A stretch of 21,001 bases of DNA from Rhizophagus sp. LPA8_4_AMF (taxonomy: Eukaryota > Glomeromycota > Glomeromycetes > Glomerales > Glomeraceae), in NCBI GenBank assembly GCA_021464525.1, contig JADRCO010001243.1:1-21001 (forward strand), read 5' to 3'. Both the position numbers and the translations under genes were made by a program. The notes under the pieces are model-generated. The model did not search any database. It was not told the DNA's origin and worked only from the letters and a program-made list of their open reading frames with translations. Positions 17,334-21,001 of the stretch are shown here, in pieces; positions within the stretch are counted from its first letter, which is position 1, and each line of letters opens with the position of its first letter.

Positions 17334-18282
17334 AACTCATACAGCGACCCCTCCAAATTTCTCTAGGTGACACAACATCTGATTGGTTATATTTGCACAA
17401 TATAACTTACGCCATCTTTTTTTTACAATATCATTATGTAAAAGTTGTAAGGTAGTATCCAGAACAAAAATTTTAAAAAGTTAAAGAAACCTTTAACTGG
17501 TGTAATATAAATAATACAGAACGTATTGATATTACCATGATGCTTTTAATCTTCAAGATTATACATAACTTGTTCAATAATAATATAATATAGATGATAC
17601 TTATTTAGAAACGCATGTGAACGATTTGAAAATGAAGATACTGTAGATACAAATAAAAGTAAGTATGATGATAATCGTTTTTTATTAAAATGTAGAAATT
17701 TACTTTTAATTAAAATAAATTTGTTTTATCAAAACTACAATTTATAAAAATATGAGAGTCTGACGAAATAGAAACTACAATTACTACATACTTTATTTGT
17801 AGTCAATCCACTATTTTAAGTAATTAGAAAAATTAAAATAGAAAACCCTGTAAAAAAAGTCGATCCGTTTTTTATATTCCATCTTTTTTCCGTAAAAGGC
17901 TCATATTTCCGGAATTAATAACCTTATATCCCGGAATTTATCGAATTATGTTCATTTTTCGTGAATGGATCCGTGAAAGACTTATTCTTACGGAGTTTTT
18001 ACAGAAATAACGGATATAATTTTTTATAGGGAAAGGGGCGAACATACAGTATAAGACTTTAAAAGACATTCAATATTTTTAAGATAAAATTATTTTAATA
18101 GATACTCAAAGAAATAAAGTACTAAATGTCAAATGACAATGTAATTATTAATTTTTTTCGTGCCAATAAAAAAATAACCAAGTACAATAAATAAATCTTT
18201 TTTAAAAATACTTTTACGTCAATATAAAGTATATCAGATGTCGTGTAACCCGGAGAAATTTGTAGGGGTCGCTGTATGAGTT
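17334..18282. mobile_element. Inverted-repeat element, Tc1/mariner-like ends, non-coding
   Basis: Positions 17342-17382 and 18234-18274 are inverted repeats of 41 bp with 36 matches; the outer end reads CAGCGACCCCT. Both ends are flanked by TA (17340-17341 and 18275-18276), the usual Tc1/mariner target. The symmetry extends a further 6 bp outside the TA (AACTCA / TGAGTT), so the true edge could be at 17334 and 18282. The roughly 930-bp interior is AT-rich and has no transposase-like frame, only runs such as TCCGGAATT and CCCGGAATTTA (17905-17940). It is probably a non-autonomous DNA transposon mobilised by an enzyme encoded elsewhere. Confidence 0.7.
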
Positions 18283-18456
18283 TGATCACTATTTTCCCGA
18301 TCCAGTTAGTCAGGGAAGTTGATCATATCAGATATTACTTACCAAAATCGTTAGTTCTGTGCGAGGGGCTATGTATACCATTAATTTACAGTACAACTGT
18401 CTTTTTTTCGAAGAAATACATAAAATGGTTTTCAACCGCAGAAGACAACCTGAATA

Positions 18457-18466
18457 GGTTATAAAA
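18457..18466 (+). promoter_or_regulatory. TATA box (TTATAAAAGG)
   Basis: A strong TATA-like word on the plus strand about 115 bases upstream of the weak coding region starting at 18572. No in-frame ATG was found between them, so the transcription unit is not established. Confidence 0.4.
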
Positions 18467-18571
18467 GGGAGGGGGCTTGTCGATTCTATACGGTATTAAT
18501 AATAAAAATTATATGTTGTAGGTGCGCGGAAACTTTGCTCTACGAATTAACCAGCTTTGTGACTTGCAGAA

Positions 18572-18847
18572 GTGATCGCTAAATTAAATGCTTTCAAAGC
18601 TTTCTTGGCATCATACGATAGCGATAATCATGCATCTTATAAAGCATGTAGGAACCGTGGAAGTTCACTCAACCTTCCTGCGAAAAGTTTATGTTTACAT
18701 ATGAAATGCAAGCGAAGCAAGTTTTTTCTCATTTTTAGGAGGAAGATATCTAATATGATCGATTTAGAAGCTATTACCGCTACTGGCTATATTCGTCTCA
18801 ACTGCTTTCTTTGTGGAGAGACTGCTAATGATATTTTTGATGGTTAA
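18572..18847 (+). CDS. Partial or doubtful ORF, about 92 codons
   Basis: The frame is open from about 18560 with a GTG codon at 18572. It encodes a helical stretch (A-K-L-N-A-F-K-A-F-L-A-S-Y), a basic middle with a few Cys residues, and an end with N-C-F-L-C-G-E-T-A. A possible splice acceptor (ACTTGCAG) is at about 18564-18571, which would make this a last exon; AATAAA follows at about 18939. A second acceptor-like site (TTTTTAG, about 18738) suggests another intron inside, but the phases do not fit. Family unrecognised. Confidence 0.3.
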   Translation: MIAKLNAFKAFLASYDSDNHASYKACRNRGSSLNLPAKSLCLHMKCKRSKFFLIFRRKISNMIDLEAITATGYIRLNCFLCGETANDIFDG

Positions 18848-19152
18848 CAAAGTTGTAGGTTGTGAAACTGTCGATTAACAATTGTAGCAGCAATGATGGA
18901 GCATCGGGCGTATGATCTATGGGTAATTTGCGTAACACAATAAATTCAGTACTTTATTTACAAAGATAAAAAAAAATTTTTTTTTTTAACTAAACTAATT
19001 AAGAAAATGTGATTCTGTAGTCAATAGTTTAAAAAGAGATTGTAATTGTAACCGACCAGGTTTTTAAAAGTGATCTTGGATCGGAAAAAGGTAATAAGTG
19101 TGGGATACAACCCCATGATACATGAAATTTCTATGAATATATACATTTATTA
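18848..19152. other. Intergenic between converging units
   Basis: It has an AATAAA on the plus strand near 18939 (for the doubtful ORF) and an A/T homopolymer cluster at 18968-18988. No gene was seen. Confidence 0.4.
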
Positions 19153-20290
19153 TTATACATTTATTATTGACTTCACGCGACACTTCTTAGTTGCAGGCTC
19201 TTTACTAGCCGATATCCTATCCATTAACAACCCCACAATAACCTCCAAAATTCTCTTTACACTCTTGCGCAACTCAGTTGAATCCTTGAGAGCATCTTCC
19301 GTTAATGGAATTCGATATCCGGTCCTGCTCGTACTATAGATGTCCTCAGTGCTATGAAGAGTGAAGTACCAGTTAGTTCCAGTACTGACTATACCATAGA
19401 CGTATTCGTAATTGGGGTCGAACGCATCACTTGCCTTTCGCTTCTTGTTCATTTTTATATTCATCTGGAGTAGCGAAGCAAGTTAGTAATACCCATGATC
19501 AACCTTAACAAGCAAGCGGAGTAGAAAAAATTGTAATACTTACATCACATGCACTTCGACACTGTAGTAAGTTTTGGCAGATACCCAAAGTCGCCTGAAA
19601 TGGTTTGCCCTCAGTTATGCAAATTATCTCCTCCAAAATTTCACTGATAATTGCATAATCGACACGGCCTGTGTTCTCTTCACCAACTATATTCGCCTGA
19701 GGTGTGATTATTAAATCCTCAAGAAGACTTACTGCCGTATGCAAGATTGTAGAAATATACTCGCAACGCATAGCCTCATTACTATCTACAACTGGTCCCA
19801 TATTCCTTATCCTGCGAAGAATATCGTCAATGCAAAGCTCAAATTGCGGGGCATTTTCGTCGATTGAGTGGGTAGCTGTAATCCTTTATATGTTATTTCA
19901 AAATATTTTAATAAAAAACATGACATGTGATTACTTACGTGGTATGAATTGTGGAATGCGAGTTATATCCCCGCTAACAATCCCATATTTCTCAAACACC
20001 TCACTCAAGTCTTTCTGGGTCTTGTACGAGGAGAACGAGCGTAACTTTTTCTCCTTACATTCCTCGGCAAAGACAGCAAGTCTAGTCGCAGGTCCTCTCG
20101 CCATACCATCTTGCATATATTCATTTTTGGTTATCTTGAAAAAGTCACGACCATTAATCTTTTGCTTGCGAATAATGTCCAAGTCCTCCTCCTCAAGTTC
20201 CAAGTCGTCCTCCTTATGCAAGAAGTCGATTAGCTCCTTTGTTTTATATTTTTTAATTTCGTCCACTGTCGGCTCTTTTTTAGCTTTCAT
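19153..20290 (-). CDS. SAM-domain plus PD-(D/E)XK nuclease-like protein, copy C, intact, three exons
   Basis: ATG at 20290. Exon 1 is 20290-19939, intron 1 19938-19876 (63 bp, GTAAGT...TTACAG), exon 2 19875-19544, intron 2 19543-19465 (79 bp, GTAAGT...CTCCAG) and exon 3 19464-19153. Splicing gives 996 nt, 331 residues, with no stop. Domains: SAM-like helices (about 10-80; K-E-L-I-D-F-L, I-N-G-R-D-F-F, R-G-P-A-T), F-S-S-Y-K-T, then a helix E-A-M-R-C-E-Y (151-157), strand G-R-V-D-Y-A-I with D190, strand I-C-I-T-E-G-K-P with E206 and K208, and a helix with Q218 and Q222. This order (acidic helix, D, ExK, Q) fits the PD-(D/E)XK nuclease core. The last 100 residues are a basic linker (N-K-K-R-K-A) and a Y-V-Y-G-I-V / E-V-I-V-G-L-L domain shared with copy A. 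Known fungal and oomycete Crinkler-type effectors can carry such nuclease folds; that link is inference. The SAM part probably multimerises or targets the protein. Confidence 0.8.
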
Positions 20291-20297
20291 AATGATC

Positions 20298-20339
20298 TTG
20301 TATCAAAATGTTCTTCAATTGTATCAAAATGCTCTTCAA
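20298..20339. repeat. 21-bp direct repeat in the copy C leader
   Basis: TTGTATCAAAATGTTCTTCAA at 20298-20318 is repeated at 20319-20339 with one change (T to C). It lies between the TATA box and the ATG of the intact SAM-nuclease gene, so it is in the probable 5' untranslated region. Confidence 0.75.
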
Positions 20340-20349
20340 TTAAAGCCCC

Positions 20350-20357
20350 TATATATA
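20350..20357 (-). promoter_or_regulatory. TATA box of copy C
   Basis: TATATATA, followed on the minus strand by GGGG, about 60 bases upstream of the ATG at 20290. This is a normal spacing for a leader of around 30 bases. The upstream block of copies A and B is not present here. Confidence 0.5.
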
Positions 20358-20381
20358 TCGGAACAACTGTCATGAACCACC

Positions 20382-20421
20382 ATGACCACTATTAGATGTA
20401 AATGACCACTATTAAATAGTT
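20382..20421. repeat. 20-bp direct repeat upstream of copy C
   Basis: ATGACCACTATTA occurs at 20382 and 20402, a period of 20. Just upstream of the TATA box, so possible paired factor sites, though it may be a simple slippage repeat. Confidence 0.55.
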
Positions 20422-20545
20422 ATTACCATTTTTTAGCCTCGCTTTTAGTTATTTAAAACTTGTGTCGTAAGTAATATTACGCCTCATGAATAATTATCAC
20501 GAAGTCACATTGCATTTTGAATAAAGAGTCGTCATGATTAATCAA

Positions 20546-20818
20546 TCAAATGATGGCTATACAAAAAAAATTGACAAAGAAAAATTGTTTATTAATACAA
20601 TACAACACAAATATCGTATTTGTATTTTCTGAAGTTGTATGTGTCATTATTATAGGACAATCTAATGACTCTAAATGATACGTCCGTGATACACGACGAA
20701 TATACAGAGGATCGTCTAAAGCGGAGTAGTTTTGGCCGGCGTTACGGGCATACAGCATTAAGAAATGATAACATAATCGGCAGTAGCCTGATAGGGGAGT
20801 ATAGTATTCGTTTAACAA
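20546..20818 (-). CDS. Unrecognised ORF, about 90 residues, no ATG start
   Basis: The frame begins at a TTG and has no ATG at its head, so the start would lie in an upstream exon or beyond a break. The first 60 residues (Y-Y-T-P-L-S-G-Y-C-R-L-C-Y-H-F-L, then L-D-D-P-L-Y-I-R-R-V-S-R-T-Y) look coding-like, and the last 25 are hydrophobic and AT-driven. AATAAA on the minus strand lies near 20596-20591, inside the frame, which suggests the real 3' end is earlier. Treat as doubtful. Confidence 0.3.
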   Translation of the reverse strand: MLNEYYTPLSGYCRLCYHFLMLYARNAGQNYSALDDPLYIRRVSRTYHLESLDCPIIMTHTTSENTNTIFVLYCINKQFFFVNFFCIAII

Positions 20819-21001
20819 TATGATAAAAAATTACTTGAGCTTAAAGTTGGCTTCACGTGATTTATGGCGCAGTTATTGTGGGAGAGTTTATACAACTACA
20901 GTACACCCGAAAAAATTCCGCAATGTCACGTCACGTGAGATCAGATGTGACATCTCGGCACATATTTTGCCCTTTTGTATAACGTACATCTTAGAATTTT
21001 T
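20819..21001. other. Window edge, noncoding, two TCACGTGA palindromes
   Basis: TCACGTGA is at 20853-20860 and 20931-20938. The second is embedded in a larger imperfect inverted repeat (TGTCAC at 20925-20930 against GTGACA at 20946-20951). TACAGTACACCC at about 20898 resembles the end of a Tc1/mariner element, but no partner is in the window. Confidence 0.5.

Noticed and set aside
19704..20375. Plus-strand ORF of 223 residues
   Set aside because: It is antisense to exons 1 and 2 of the intact SAM-nuclease gene and its introns; it has no recognisable domain.

Overview
The window looks like accessory, repeat-rich DNA from a eukaryote, most likely an arbuscular mycorrhizal fungus close to Rhizophagus (Glomeromycotina). 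This is inferred from AT-rich base composition, 60-110 bp introns with GTAAGT/GTATGT donors, TATA boxes, AATAAA signals, abundant decayed retroelement pieces and a family of SAM-domain proteins of a type I associate with that lineage. No rRNA, tRNA, CRISPR array or bacterial operon was seen.

Layout. 1-77: G-rich minisatellite. 101-2139 (+): decayed gag-protease of an LTR-type retroelement. 2217-2316: a 50-bp tandem repeat. 2397-4126 (-): two broken genes, one coiled coil and one with a Cys-pair protein. 4366-5074 (-): Myb/SANT-like (trihelix) DNA-binding gene with a clear 78-bp intron. 5566-7722 (-): two SAM-family genes that share a duplicated upstream block; the first is a wrecked SAM plus PD-(D/E)XK-like nuclease gene, the second an intact SAM, coiled-coil and zinc-ribbon gene. 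7973-8720 and 8784-9160 (-): decayed genes. 9282-10222 (-): a retropepsin-like gene and an 86-aa gene with similar leaders. 10443-12012 (-): decayed SF1 helicase with an HNH-like tail. 12013-13284: AT-rich desert. 13303-14807 (-): an ORF1-only LINE-type retrocopy with poly(A) tail and an 18-bp target-site duplication. 15083-15380 (+): small spliced lysine-rich gene. 16198-16908 (-): LINE reverse-transcriptase remnant. 17334-18282: an element of about 0.93 kb with 41-49 bp inverted ends (TA-flanked, Tc1/mariner-like). 18572-18847 (+): weak partial gene. 19153-20290 (-): an intact three-exon SAM plus PD-(D/E)XK-like gene. 20546-20818 (-): unrecognised ORF.

The main theme is a SAM-headed multigene family. 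Three copies share the SAM module; two carry a nuclease-like second half with D...ExK active-site residues, while the third has the SAM module joined to a coiled coil and Cys-pair tail. Two copies share about 200 bp of upstream DNA. One nuclease copy is intact on splicing; the other is dead, including an 8-bp duplication immediately before the ExK codons. Around them lie transposon remnants of several classes. Many lesions are single-base indels in homopolymers, so assembly error needs to be separated from true decay.
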